This document shows, one piece after another, positions 11,901-23,400 of a DNA stretch of 64,000 nucleotides. The stretch's first letter is position 1. Each line of letters opens with the position of its first letter. Origin of the DNA: Norana najaformis (taxonomy: Eukaryota; Annelida; Clitellata; Crassiclitellata; Hormogastridae). Where the stretch lies: the NCBI GenBank assembly GCA_964023275.1, contig OZ029922.1:1818741-1882740 (forward strand), given 5' to 3'. The notes beneath the pieces are model-generated. The model was not told where the DNA came from, ran no database searches, and saw only the letters and a list, made by a program, of their open reading frames with translations. A program made the translations under genes and the position numbers.

Positions 11901-13413
11901 GTAGCCCATCTTTCAGGCTCGGGGCTTCATGATTCTCACTATTTCTGTCCAATGGACTTCAGATTTGGAGTGCCTTTTTGCTGAGGAGAGTTTTGAAATG
12001 TGTTTTTGCTTAGAAGAGTTTTGGAGTGCGTTTTTGCTTAGAAGAGACCATCAATTAACATTAACATCATTAACAGTAACAGCGCTATAGATATTTCAAA
12101 ATTAGAGGTAGTCGTGCATAAAAAAACTTACTACAGTTGGTCTTGAGTCTGCAATTGCTCTACCGAAAGGTGGAATTAAGCAGATACGGTATGGATTAGA
12201 ACAGTGTCTCACTGTGAAAATAAAAACAGTAGATTCAAAGGCGTGTTTTGCTCAGATTTTTCTTGTGTCTGTTGATAGCAACTGCATTTACCATACCTAG
12301 TTTTACAGGTTTTGTAAGAAATTACCAATTACACCTTTGCCTCTTTGCTGTAGAGACTTGTAAGAAATGAGCATTTATTTCGTAACAGGCTTGTAAGAAA
12401 AATGAGCCATGGGGAACTGTAAAATGCATGATGTCTGTGGTTTTCACCTCTTTTTATGGTGGTTGGACATAGTGTCAGTTTTTAAAACTGCCTCAGAGGA
12501 AGGTCAAGACCTGTTAAACCAGTTAGCCACATCACAAGATACATGAGGATGATGACACACTTGTACATTTGCTACTGTTTTGAGACTGTCAGCATTAACG
12601 TGATGCCAGCATAAACAAAGTGAAAACCATAGATATTTAAGCATTTTTGTGGCTTATCACAGAGTCCTTCAATACCTTCTCTGTCGCCCAACCCACTGCA
12701 TTGAACAGTCTTCCTGACCACGTCACAAATGCCCCAAAACCTGGACACATTCAAGTCACAACTCAAGACATATCTTTTAAAGAAATCATTGGACTGTCTT
12801 TGATTTCTGAACTTGTGTACATCGCCCTTTTCTTTGGCCTAGCCATGCTACAGCACTGTGTAAGTCGTCTTATTATTATCTGCTACCACGATTGTTTTGT
12901 CTTCCACCCATCTATCCCGCAGATCCAATTCCAAGCACCACCCACTTCAGCCGTCTGCCTGCCTCTTGGAACTGCTCTTCTTGCCTATCAATTTTGTTTT
13001 CACCGAGTGCCTGTAAATAAGCTGGTTCCCGCGACTTAGCTTTTGTTGGGCGCTGTAAGAAATCTCGAATTTATGAATTTGTGTTACTGCTTTCAGGTGC
13101 GATGGAGAGCCTGGTCTGTGGTTCAGGGGCAGGGCTTTGTGCTAAAATTGCTGTTTATCCGCTGGACCTAGCAAAAAAACGACTCCAGATTCAGGGATTC
13201 AGCTATGGTCGAGTCGTAACAGGACACACGAGAGCATGCAGGGGATTCGTTGATTGCCTGCGATCTATAGCCGTCAATGAAGGAATCCTCGCCATGTACA
13301 AAGGCCTTAGTGCGAGCATGCTCAAGGCCGTAGTCACGGCGGGCATTCACTTCTTCAGTTACGAACAGTTCTGCTCGCTCTTTCGAGCCCTGTACCTTGC
13401 TAGGGCCAGATAG
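8959..13413 (+). CDS. SLC25A19: Mitochondrial thiamine pyrophosphate carrier
   Basis: Inner-membrane carrier of the SLC25 family that brings thiamine pyrophosphate into the mitochondrial matrix. Four exons: 8959-9090, 10176-10508, 11395-11587 and 13097-13413 (stop TAG), with clean GT/AG ends and phases 0, 0, 1. The product is about 324 residues; human SLC25A19 has 320. Three carrier signatures are visible, one per repeat: PLDVLKIRLQ, PFDVIRTRF and PLDLAKKRLQ. Residues typical of this subfamily include the start MVGY, FWKGHAPAQ, YRGLVPTL, GSGAGLCAK and the end region FFSYEQFC. The start is fixed by MVGY; an acceptor-like cag lies 31 bases upstream, so the 5'UTR is probably spliced. A LINE tail ends directly before the last exon's acceptor. 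No disruption is seen. It is one of the surest calls here. Confidence 0.97.
9335..9400 (+). repeat. SINE-C fragment in SLC25A19 intron 1
   Basis: gcaacttcattttcttagcc followed by tcagcatatgatgg matches the core of the SINE at 58845-59105. Confidence 0.65.
9402..9610 (-). repeat. SINE-B copy (tRNA-derived)
   Basis: Read on the minus strand, a tRNA-like head (gtagcggattggacagagcg, B-box ggttcgagacc) is followed by ggaccttgagcaagtccttc. The copy ends in an (ATT)n tract at 9402-9430. Confidence 0.75.
9790..9870 (-). repeat. LINE 3' tail fragment
   Basis: gtaattgtaattttaaat, then ttgtatagcgcctcttcaag, is the reverse complement of the ggcgctatataaat(n) tail seen at the end of several CR1/L2-like copies in this window. 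Confidence 0.65.
10930..11215 (+). repeat. SINE-A, near full-length copy
   Basis: A head resembling a tRNA (ggcacggtggtctattggta, then a degenerate B-box gcggattcaactc) is followed by about 220 bases shared with copies at 18715-19010, 19575-19745, 19745-20015 and 42395-42690. The 3' end is gggatactttactttt. It lies in SLC25A19 intron 2. Confidence 0.75.
12645..13075 (+). mobile_element. LINE relic: ORF2 C-terminus and 3' tail
   Basis: The plus-strand translation contains FSVAQPTALNSLPDHV, the usual FS-A-P-x-LWNSLP box of CR1/L2-like ORF2 proteins, then about 330 bases ending in gttgggcgctgtaagaaatc. The tail is shared with 7565-7700 and 61770-62000. The element ends about 20 bases before the acceptor of SLC25A19 exon 4. 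Confidence 0.75.
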
Positions 13414-13780
13414 AAAACATATTACCTAGGTAAATTTCAGCAATTCTCAGATTTTTGCATCGTGTTTAAACCGTTTAGATCATAGAGCCTTTAGATGTGT
13501 GGTAGAAATTTCCCACTTTTTCACAGCTAAAGAGGAGAGTCAAAACTTGGTGCTTTTTGTGAAAAGAAATAACTGCTTGTACGGATTGAAGTGACAAGGA
13601 CTGTTTTGTATGAAATTAAAATCTAATTTAAACATCTGTTCTGTTCATTTTGGTTTGCAATATTCCCAGAAAACTTAATGCATGCAACTTTAAAGTTCTC
13701 CATGCACCAAAGGGAGTGCGGAATAGTTTGGTGGTTAGACATAGACTGTCAACCAAGTGAAACTTAACAGCTGAATGCTA
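13414..13780. other. SLC25A19 3'UTR and flank
   Basis: AT-rich sequence after the stop. A possible variant polyadenylation signal attaaa lies near 13616. A short tRNA-like head (gtttggtggttagacatag) lies near 13729. No coding region is seen. Confidence 0.5.
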
Positions 13781-14173
13781 CTACATCAAGCCTTCTAAGA
13801 AAGTCAACTGGTCATGAATTTTATTTACAAGCTTGCCTATTCCATGAAGGGCATCAACAAGCGGGTTCAGCAAAATGTCCCGTCTGGGGAAAATCTCCTG
13901 TTTCTCCCTCTCCGTAGTGGCGGCTCCAGGGTTGCTTGCCTCTGGGGGTGACAACAGCATTTCCACGGGGCGCCACATTCTGGCAGTCTGCCATGCATCA
14001 GTCTGGTCTGAGGGGCACCTGCATATAACCAAATCTGCCACTGCCTCTCCCTTCTTTCCCACAGTAGCCCCCCCAATCTCCCTGTACCTGCCCCGCTCCT
14101 TGGCCAAGCACAGAAAGTACTTTGCACTAAGCAGACTATCAGCCACTCGAGAGACCCTCCTACCTAACTCCAT
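13781..14173 (-). CDS. Orphan 130-codon ORF, unknown
   Basis: A single open frame from ATG at 14173 to a stop at 13781, between the convergent 3' ends of SLC25A19 and NOC2L. A TATA-like element (catataaagg on the minus strand, about 14205-14215) lies roughly 35-40 bases before the ATG. The product is mixed and hydrophilic, with a Cys pair in VICRCPSD and a leucine-rich C-terminal segment (LLNPLVDALHGIGKL). The tract is GC-richer than its surroundings, which also yields overlapping ORFs on both strands, so openness alone is weak evidence. I recognise no family. It could be a small intronless gene, a terminal exon, or a fragment of a mobile element. Confidence 0.35.
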   Translation of the reverse strand: MELGRRVSRVADSLLSAKYFLCLAKERGRYREIGGATVGKKGEAVADLVICRCPSDQTDAWQTARMWRPVEMLLSPPEASNPGAATTEREKQEIFPRRDILLNPLVDALHGIGKLVNKIHDQLTFLEGLM

Positions 14174-14475
14174 TCAACGGACCAGAGGCGGCTATTCATG
14201 TCCGACCTTTATATGTAGGTATCTTTGGGGAGACCATTCAAGGACTTGGAGCAGATATTTTGGATTTGGCTGGAAAACGAGCACAGCACACGAGTACAAA
14301 CTGTTCGTTTAGAAAAAACCTCAGAAACATTTAAGGCGCATGTTTTCAGATATGTTTCTTAAATGCCTTGGAGAGGTCCTTCAGAGACGCTCCATAAATG
14401 TCCACAGTACACAGACTTGTTTAGTAAATAAACACTACATGTATCAGCAAATCTTTGCCTTCAGTTAATAGACTG

Positions 14476-17400
14476 TTAACGAAATTTCATTCGCTTTTTC
14501 TTTGGTAAACTGTCATTTTTGACATCACTTGAAGTCCGACGCTTCTTCGTCTTCGATGCTTTGAATTCCACCACTTCTTCATCTGTAGAATTTTCATCTT
14601 CACTGTCATCATCATCTCTGCTGTCATCGTTATCAGTCAAGTCTTCCTCATCTTCTGTATCGTCGTCTTCAATAGATTTGTTGTCATCCTTAACAGGTTT
14701 ATCATCACCATCATCATTGTCTTCATCACTATCGAATTCTTCGAACAATTCAGGGTACATCTCTCTTTCCTCTGCTGTAGCTGTTTTGGGTCCCCTCTCC
14801 TTCCAGCTTTTAATTTCAGTTTTCTTCTCAATCTGCAAGTAAAACATTTCAGATCAGTTTCTCAGTTTATCAAGGTGCACTGCAGTCCAATGGTTAGCGT
14901 TCAAAACTGTCAGGGGTTCAAATCCTACCTGTACCGAGACTTTTTGTGTACGTACATATGTACGCGTGTTTGTATGTAAGTATGTATGTGTATATGTTTT
15001 GAAAATGTTTGCTGAAAAGAGTCAAGTGCAAGAGTAGTTGCTGCATTAGCGCCTCCTAGCGAAATCAGTCACAAAATGAGCGCTTCTCTGCTTTCCTCCC
15101 TCTCTCTTCTGCAAGCACTTGAAGACCATTCTGTTCCCCAGTGGTTCTGGGTTGTCCGGCCAGAAGCGCTTCTGATGAGTTTATCCTGAAGTGGTGCTTT
15201 ATAAATTCTTGATTACAATTACAGTACATTGTCAATAAGAAGACTGGGCAGTGACGGACAGACTGGCCAATTTCCCTTGTATGCTGAGGCTAAGAAAATG
15301 AAGTCACTGCTACATGCACTTCTTGTGTGCACAACTTACACTTAAAGTGAACTGCAGCCCATTGGAAAGTCAGTGAACGGCCAAGCAAATGCTATGAATG
15401 AGTAAATGAATGAACGTTAAAAACCGTTATTTGGCTTAGACATCCCCAACTGAAACCATTTCAGTCTTCCACTAAACGCACACACTTTTCCACCACAGAC
15501 AGCTGAAGAAACATTTTAAACCCATCTTATGTCTCATCTGTTTAAATCTGCTTTCATCTTTTTAGCACCTTACGAGGTTTTTAAAAGGTGCTATATAAAT
15601 AGCAAGATAAACACAAAAAATTAAGCGCTTACCTTTTCCTTGTCGGAGAAAAGCATCTCTTTCTTCTCCAGATGCTTCTTTTTCCATTCATCAAAGAAAA
15701 CGGCCAGTGGACTCTTCTCTTCCTTGATGCGTTGTTCGTACGCTTCCTGCAAGTAGAAAGCATGAGCACAAATATAGTTTAAAATCAATTTGTTATTAAG
15801 TAAAGAATTACATTTAGGCCAGAGTAAAGTAGACAAGAAAAGAAGGATGAAGTGGGCAGGACATGTCCTGAGGATGGAGGAGAACCGCAATCCAAAGAAA
15901 ATCTTTAAATACAAACCGGACGGAAAGACAGCAGTGGGAAGACCGAAAAGAAGATGGATAGATTGCCTTGAAGAGGATCTGAAAGGTGCCGGAGTTACTA
16001 TCTATGGGAAAACGGAGGGCAGACGGAGAATGACCCTTGAGGAGATGGCCGGGAAACGAGATTTGTGGAGGGTGTCATAGAGAAATCAACGACTGGATCC
16101 AGTCCAGAGATGATTACATGACATGACATGACATGAGAGTAGACAATGCCTCTAATTAGTTTCTCTTTACGTGGAGCTACACAAATTTCTGGTTACAATT
16201 ACAAATTACCTTAGACGAACTGTTATTTACCCTTGCAGGTCCGTCTCGTTTATCAAATCTGGCGACACGGGAAAACTTTCGCATGCGTTCTGCTCCCTCT
16301 TCCAGTTTCCGTACCAGCGTTTTCATTTTGCTTGTGTATGCCCTCACACGACATTTCTTAATAAACTCCTTGATCTGAAAACAATCATGTTTAAAAGCTG
16401 TAAAATTTCCTGATCCTTGTTTCTCACATAATGCAAGGCACAAATCATAAAATGGAGGGAAACAAAACTGGATATATCAATCGCCTCATCTAATCTAACT
16501 TGAAAGACACTAGGAGAATCATCAAACGCAGGCATATACCAATAGTTAATTTAATCTAATCTAATGACTTCTGTGTGACGTCGGCTGAAACAAATATATG
16601 ATTATAAAGTTACTGAAGCAAGTCTTACTATTTTTACCTCAATTATTAAGCACCACAACCTGAATTCAAGGCATTAACTGACGTCTCTCAGCAATTGTAC
16701 GTATGTGACTTGATACAATAACCGCTTGGGAAGAAGCACTATGTACGTTTGTACAGTGAGTATGCACATATCTGAATGCTTGTATAGCAGGTTTTAAAAA
16801 CCTCACAAAGGCACGATTAACTAACAGATAAGATATCTTAAGATATCCTGAAAGGGATACAAGGCAAGCAATCAAACCAGCTGTTTACTAGTTTCCATGA
16901 GATTTCAGCTAGAAAATAGAGATTCAATAAACTGAGACTGAAAACTTGAAAAAAAGACTTGCCCGACAAATCGGTATAGCGACGATTCCATTGAAACCAA
17001 TTCTGTGGTCGAAGCAAACAGAGTATTGTAACATCAACTCGAATATCTGCTCAATTACGCCATCCTACGAAGCAAAATCACAAACAGAAAATCTGAATGA
17101 GAAACCGTTTACACATGAACCAGAACCTCTTAATAATGCTCCCTAAATGCAAATATCAATAAAAATACCAAATTTCTTTGAGACAAATAACTTCGTATGG
17201 TGATGCGTTGCTACAATATTTCAAGATAGGCTGAATATTTTGCCAATTTTTTTGGTTAAAAACTCAACAATCATCTTACCAAGTAGACTTTTTCATGCAC
17301 TTCTGACTTGGACACTCTCAGAGTAACGTCAAAGTTACACATTTTCATAGAAGTCCGTTTTGGATTCCTGAGCAGCAGTGAGCATCTGGTAAGGATCTAA

Positions 17401-20400
17401 GAAAAGAGAAACATAATCCATATTTAAATGCCAAATGACTGACATGGAATCATTAAGTGTCAAAAAGACACATAAACATCCAATGACTCTGATTTCTGAT
17501 GTTACGTGTTGTTGGTCATAAATTAAAGGTCTAAGCCTAAAGGGTCTAAATCCAAGCAGTCTAAGCCTAAATGGTCTAAACCTAAATGGTACAAGGCTAA
17601 AGGGTATATGTCTAAAGGGTCTAAGTGGTCTAAGTCTAAAGGGTCTAAATGGTCTAAGTCTAAAGGGTCTAAGTCTAAATGGTCTAAGCCTAAAGGGTCT
17701 AAATCCAAGCAGTCTAAGCCTAAATGGTACAAGGCTAAAGGGTCTAAGTGGTCTAACTCTAAAGGGTATAAATCTAAATGGTCTAAGTCTAAAGAGTCCA
17801 AGCCTAAAGGGTCTAAGTCTAAAGGGTTTAAGTCTAAAGGGTTTAAGTCTAAAGGATTTAAGTCTAAAGAGTCCAAGTCTAAAAGGCTGAATTTTCAGTT
17901 CAATTTAAATTGTGTTTAAAAATGCTCAATTAAGTTATGTTTCACTACAATGCTACATTCTGCAACACAGCTACCATTCACCACATTTTTTACATTTTAG
18001 TACAAAGTCACATTTCCATACACAGCTACAAGCAGTCTCCATACTGGGCTGTTTAATAACAGTTTGCAATTGACATTCTTCTTACGTACTCTTATCAGAG
18101 GGTGTACAGCCTGCACAAAACCCTTTCCCTCGAATGCTTCACACAGCTGAATCAACAACCGAACACAGAAGAACGTCACTGGGTAATATCGAGCGGACTG
18201 ATTCACCCTAAACACAGAAGAAGCCATGAGTTACACTGGCTCGTCAACTGTGAAATGTAGCAATAAAGAGACACGTTCAAATCTGTGTACAAGCCTGAAT
18301 CTCTTGATGACACTCGTTATAAAGACATGAGTTCCGACACCATGTGTCCCAATGGAAGCCAGCTTTAAAATTCAAGCTTTATAATGCATCCACAATAGAA
18401 CAAAGATGCTTTGTAAGTTTGGTTTGAATTATACATCATCATTGTTATTAATATAATTTTTTATTAAGCACTATTATCTACTGACACAGAATAAATTGAT
18501 GGTGCTGAGCAAATGTGCGTGAATGCCTTGCGCAAGGTCCAAATATCTTTGCCAACACAAACAACATCTATGAAATGATAATCGGTAAAAGTAAAACCTC
18601 CACGTATCTAATCTAATGGTTTGTAGGTGCTGTTATCATAAAGCCTAAGGCATCTGTCGGTGGTCACTTCAAGTGAAATTGTAATGAAAATTATGAGAGA
18701 GGCCAGGTCAAATCCCAATAGGTCAGAAAACCCAGTGGGTAAGCAAGTACATGGAACTATGGGAGGGCTCATTCCCGCTCTTCGGCCCTTGAGCTGACAA
18801 TGCATGAATGCCAAGGCCCTCATCACGGGATCGCAGATCACTGCAGTATTTGCCTTTCACTTCCCCGCTTATGCCATTACCAAATTCTACTGCTCGGTGA
18901 CAGAGACTAACATGCGCAAACAACTTGACTGGGGTCATTACATGAAGCCTGCTCAGCTGGCTCGAACCCACAATCGTTGGATTACAGACCAATAGGCCGC
19001 TGTGCAGCACTATTGTGGAGGTCGATGGGAAGCTTGAACTCGTTACCCTCAGGGTCACAAGCCAAAGCCTCAATCAATTTATGTATCAGAACACTCTGTT
19101 GCCAATCTAGCAATGAACTGGATTCCTGAAGGGAAACAGAGGAAGGGCAGACCAAGGAAGAACTGGCCCAAGACCACCAGAGACAACCTTGATGTTTGGA
19201 GATGTCGTGGGATGAGGCAGGAAGACTGGCAGTCAACAGAGACAAATGGAGAAGCTGTGTTGCCCGATGTGCAGACCTGCACAGGAAGCATTAAGTAATA
19301 AGTGCCTTTTAAGTAGCACTCCGAAGCATTGAGTAGCTCACAAAAGCTGCATTTTGTTTGTTAATAAATTTAAAGTAGATTTAAGCAGCTCTTACATGAA
19401 CATTCCGTTGATGATATTAATGAGGTCAAGAATCAGTTCCTTCTGGATGATTTCGTGCGATTTCATGTGGCAGGCGAGAGTCATCCACAACGACAAAGAA
19501 TGCAGAAACTGCCAGTTGAAGACGGCAGGAATGTTCTCCTGACAAAATCAATCTCGCAAAATAAACAAGTGATAGCATAAAGTAATGTCCCATGTCCCTA
19601 GTGGAATGCAGAGGAGGCGCTCATTTCCAACTCCTCAGCCCTTGAGCCGGCAGTGGACAAACCCCAAGGTCCTCAACACAGGGTCTATGCATCTTTCTTA
19701 CCATTTACTTCCCAGCTCATGTCTGCACAAAGCCTACTGCTTAAAGTAAAGTAAGTAAAGTATCCCATATCCCACGAGTGAGACTTAGGGGAGGAACTCA
19801 TTTCTTTTTCTTTAGGCCCTTGAGCCAGCAATGGCGATGAATCCCAAGGTCCTGGATACGAAGCCAGTGTATCGCAGGACTTGACGTTTACATCTCAGTA
19901 TACTGCTTGGTGACAGAGGCTCAGAGTGCACAAACAACTTGCCCCGGGTCGTTACACGGAGTCAAACTCACGACCGCAAGATCATTGATCAAACACGACA
20001 CCAATAGCTCACCTTGCTGCACACCAGTCTCGTAAGAAATACGAGCAAATAATGAACTAACCTGTTTTTCCTTCTTTTGTTTCTTTCCTCCACCCTTTTC
20101 CTGCTTCTTTCCCTTTGTATTCTTATGGCCGTGCAATACATCTCGTACTTCAGCAGCCAATGCCTTCTTCCCTAAGCTTGCACACTTGATTGCCAAGTGC
20201 GGTTTGAGGACCATTATCTCAACGAGTGACTGCTTCATGTAGTTGATGAATGGCAAAGACTTGACTGTCGTGAATTTGCTGTTACTGCGGAACGCTGCAT
20301 ACATGCGCTGTAAAATTCAGAAAAGAACAACTTCAGTTTCCGTAAGACGCAGAACACAATTTCTATACACTTAGAAGAATTATAAGTTTTTGCAATATCA

Positions 20401-23400
20401 GGAATATGTAAGCTAAAAATTCCACTACAGAACTACTCATGAAAGGCGGATTCATTGTGAACTTAAACTTAGGCACAGTAGCCAAATGGTTAGAGTGCTC
20501 TGCTTGTAACACAAAGTACAGGTTCAAGCCGCCCTTAAGATGACCGTTGTGCAGGGACTTTGAGCAAGTCCTTCACTTTCAATTGCTCAGCAGCATCAAC
20601 TGATGCTTAGTCGTTAGATAGTGGTGCTTAACAAATGCAGAATAATAATAAAAAAACAAAGAGCTGAGAGTTATTGCAATATGACAAGAAGTGTCAAAAC
20701 TTGCAAAACAGAACTAGGAGTTGTAGCGACAATGGGAAGAATTCTGTTAGAAGATTCTGAATGGAACTTCCATAGACACGTAATTCCTGAAAAGCTCAAG
20801 CCAAGTATATCCTCAAAAACATCAAGAAAAAATATGCTAGGAATGGCTGGTATTATGGTAGCCAACAAAATCTTAGTAAATGCCCCAGTGTTGAAAGTCA
20901 ACATCAAACAAATCATCCTTAGTACCAAACGAAAAGACCCCCAGTTTGTACAAAGAAAAAGAGAAGATCAGTTCCTTAAGCTAACCCTTCATGGGTATGA
21001 AGTGTCACGCTGAGGTCAAGAAAATGAGGTCAAGAAAACGAAAATGTACAAAAAATGTTTTCATTTTCTTAACCTCGGCATATGAGCGCTGGCAGCCAGT
21101 CCTCTTCTTTACCATCTGATCTTCCCACTGACTGCACGGTCAGTTTGCTAGGGAGTTAAACAAGGTACTAAACAGCAACTCATTACCTCTGAAATTAACT
21201 GAATACAGTCAATGAAGTTGCAAAGCGTAATTTACCTTGAAAGAGGGATCAACCAGTTTATCTGGTGTGTGTAGTACTAGGCGGATGATACAGCGAAGCG
21301 CGATGACCCTAAGGGTTTCTTCTTCTGAACTCCAAAGGTCAACCATTTTCTGCAAAATATTCACAAAGAAAACAAAATTATCTTATCCAGTGCACTGCCA
21401 TTACAATCCAACGCTTCAAAGCCACAGCCTTCCACGGCACTTTTCCTCCACCAGAAATTGACAAATTTTAGCCATTACAGAAATTCCCTCTCAATCACAA
21501 AATACATATTGTCGCCATCTTCCAGGCGTCCAAAAAGGCGCTATATAAATGTTCGAATTTATGCACACTAATTAATACAAGCTCTATATTCTCGATCCTC
21601 TTTACTGGACTACTCTTCACCACCTTTCCCCAATATTTAAACCACTGTTTCCTACCACTGTTTCCCGAAATCACATTCAAACAGAGCAGAAAATAAAACC
21701 AATAACTACCTCAAAGGCACTGACAATGAGAGCGACGAGTGTGCCTAATCCTGCCATAAATCCAGCTGAAATTCCGGAAGTTATGAATATTAATGGTGAT
21801 GTTATGACACTCCTGCATGGACCAGTAGAAGAAAAGCTACATACATAGCAGCTGTTGACCTATTCAGCAGCATGCCAGGTCTGTAAACCAACAATTGTGG
21901 ATTTGAGCCTGCTTAGTGGACTCTGTGGACTCTGCATGGAACTCTTAAACACTGAACAAGTCGTTCACACCTGTTTGTCTAGTAGATCAGATTCAAATTT
22001 ACTGACCATGCATGTGCAAGAAGTGTAATTAATAAATAAAGAAATGGCATATTTAGAATAAAGTGTAACAAAACCTGCATCTACGTACCCTTGTACTTTA
22101 TCAGTCAGCTATGCGTACAACACTTCAGCAAAGCACCAATTTGTGCAGCATTTAAATGGTGTTATATCAAGTCTCTAGACAACTAAAAAACTAACTAAGC
22201 AGAACCATAAAAGGGGCTAAATAAACGCAAAAATACATATATACACAAACCCTCATAGCCACTTTGTTCAGATCAGAAAAGCAAGCGTAGAAGACAACAA
22301 TCTCATGAATACGCTTAAGAGCTCTCTCCTTCAGCTCAATCGAAGCTACGTTTGAGATCAACTGTAAACAACCAACAGAATCACAGATTAACGTTGTAAT
22401 AGTAACCTTAACCTTTTCACACAGCAAGAAAACCCATAAAACACCTAAAAACCCAATCTGACAACAAGACCAGATCAAACGTCACCCTGCATGCAAACAT
22501 TAAAACTAAGTCAAACGTCATAAATTTATTAACTAATTTTTAATTAGAAACTTTTAGAGTGCTGGCGTCTATTGTAAGAGGCATCAACCGATGGCATATA
22601 AAATTAAAGCTGCGTTCAGGTCAATATCTAGAAGATCAGTCTGCACAGACGCCAAATATCATCACACATGTTGCCAAACCAAACATTTCCTGCAGATTTT
22701 ACAAAACACGAATTGAAATGCAATGGAAAGTAATGTAAAAATGACAATTTACAAAGCATCGTAAGTAGCAAGCTACAGCTAAGGTGCTTTACAAATTGCT
22801 AGTATGAATGCTAGTATCAATTGCTAGTATGAATGCCAAAATATTTAAGCAGTAACCATCATCCCTTAAGCTTAAAAATATTTAAGCAGTAAGCATCATC
22901 CCTTAAGCTTAAAAAGATTTAAGCACTAAGCATCATCCCTAAAGCTCAGTCCAAGTCAAGCTGCACACAGCAGAACAGTGAGGCATGGAGATTTATTGCA
23001 CTGGGTCTAGTGTTTCAAATGGAAGTGCCAATACCATCAGCTTGCTGATTGCTTACCTGGATAAGGGCAGTCAGGTAGGACTTGACGATGCTTCGGACGC
23101 TTTGCCAGGTCCTGTTCTTTGGGGAAGGAAGAACGACTTTGTTTGGATCCTTGGATTCTGGCAGATGCAGGATACTCATCAGCTTTGGCAAAAACTGTCC
23201 CGTGCTGGTGTTTATCGCTGCATGGAATTCTTAAACACAAAAACTATGTTTTACCTTAATGCAATTTCACAGATTTAAAATGCAATGTAGCCAGTGTCTC
23301 ATGTAGCAACTCAATGCAGTTGAAAGTACCTACAACAACGGACAGGCCTCTCTTCAGGCAAGGTTCATTATTATTATTATTATTATTATTATAAGAAGAA

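Noticed and set aside
13875-14312. 145-codon plus-strand ORF
   Set aside because: It overlaps the minus-strand ORF 13781-14173, which has the better upstream signal. It has no motif and is probably an antisense shadow.
14519-14842. Ser-rich plus-strand ORF
   Set aside because: It is antisense to the acidic last exon of NOC2L.
20465-20540. Functional tRNA gene
   Set aside because: The A- and B-boxes are present, but the arms do not pair well by eye and the sequence continues into a SINE body shared with other copies. The same applies to 865-960, 14880-14940 and the head at 59040-59105.
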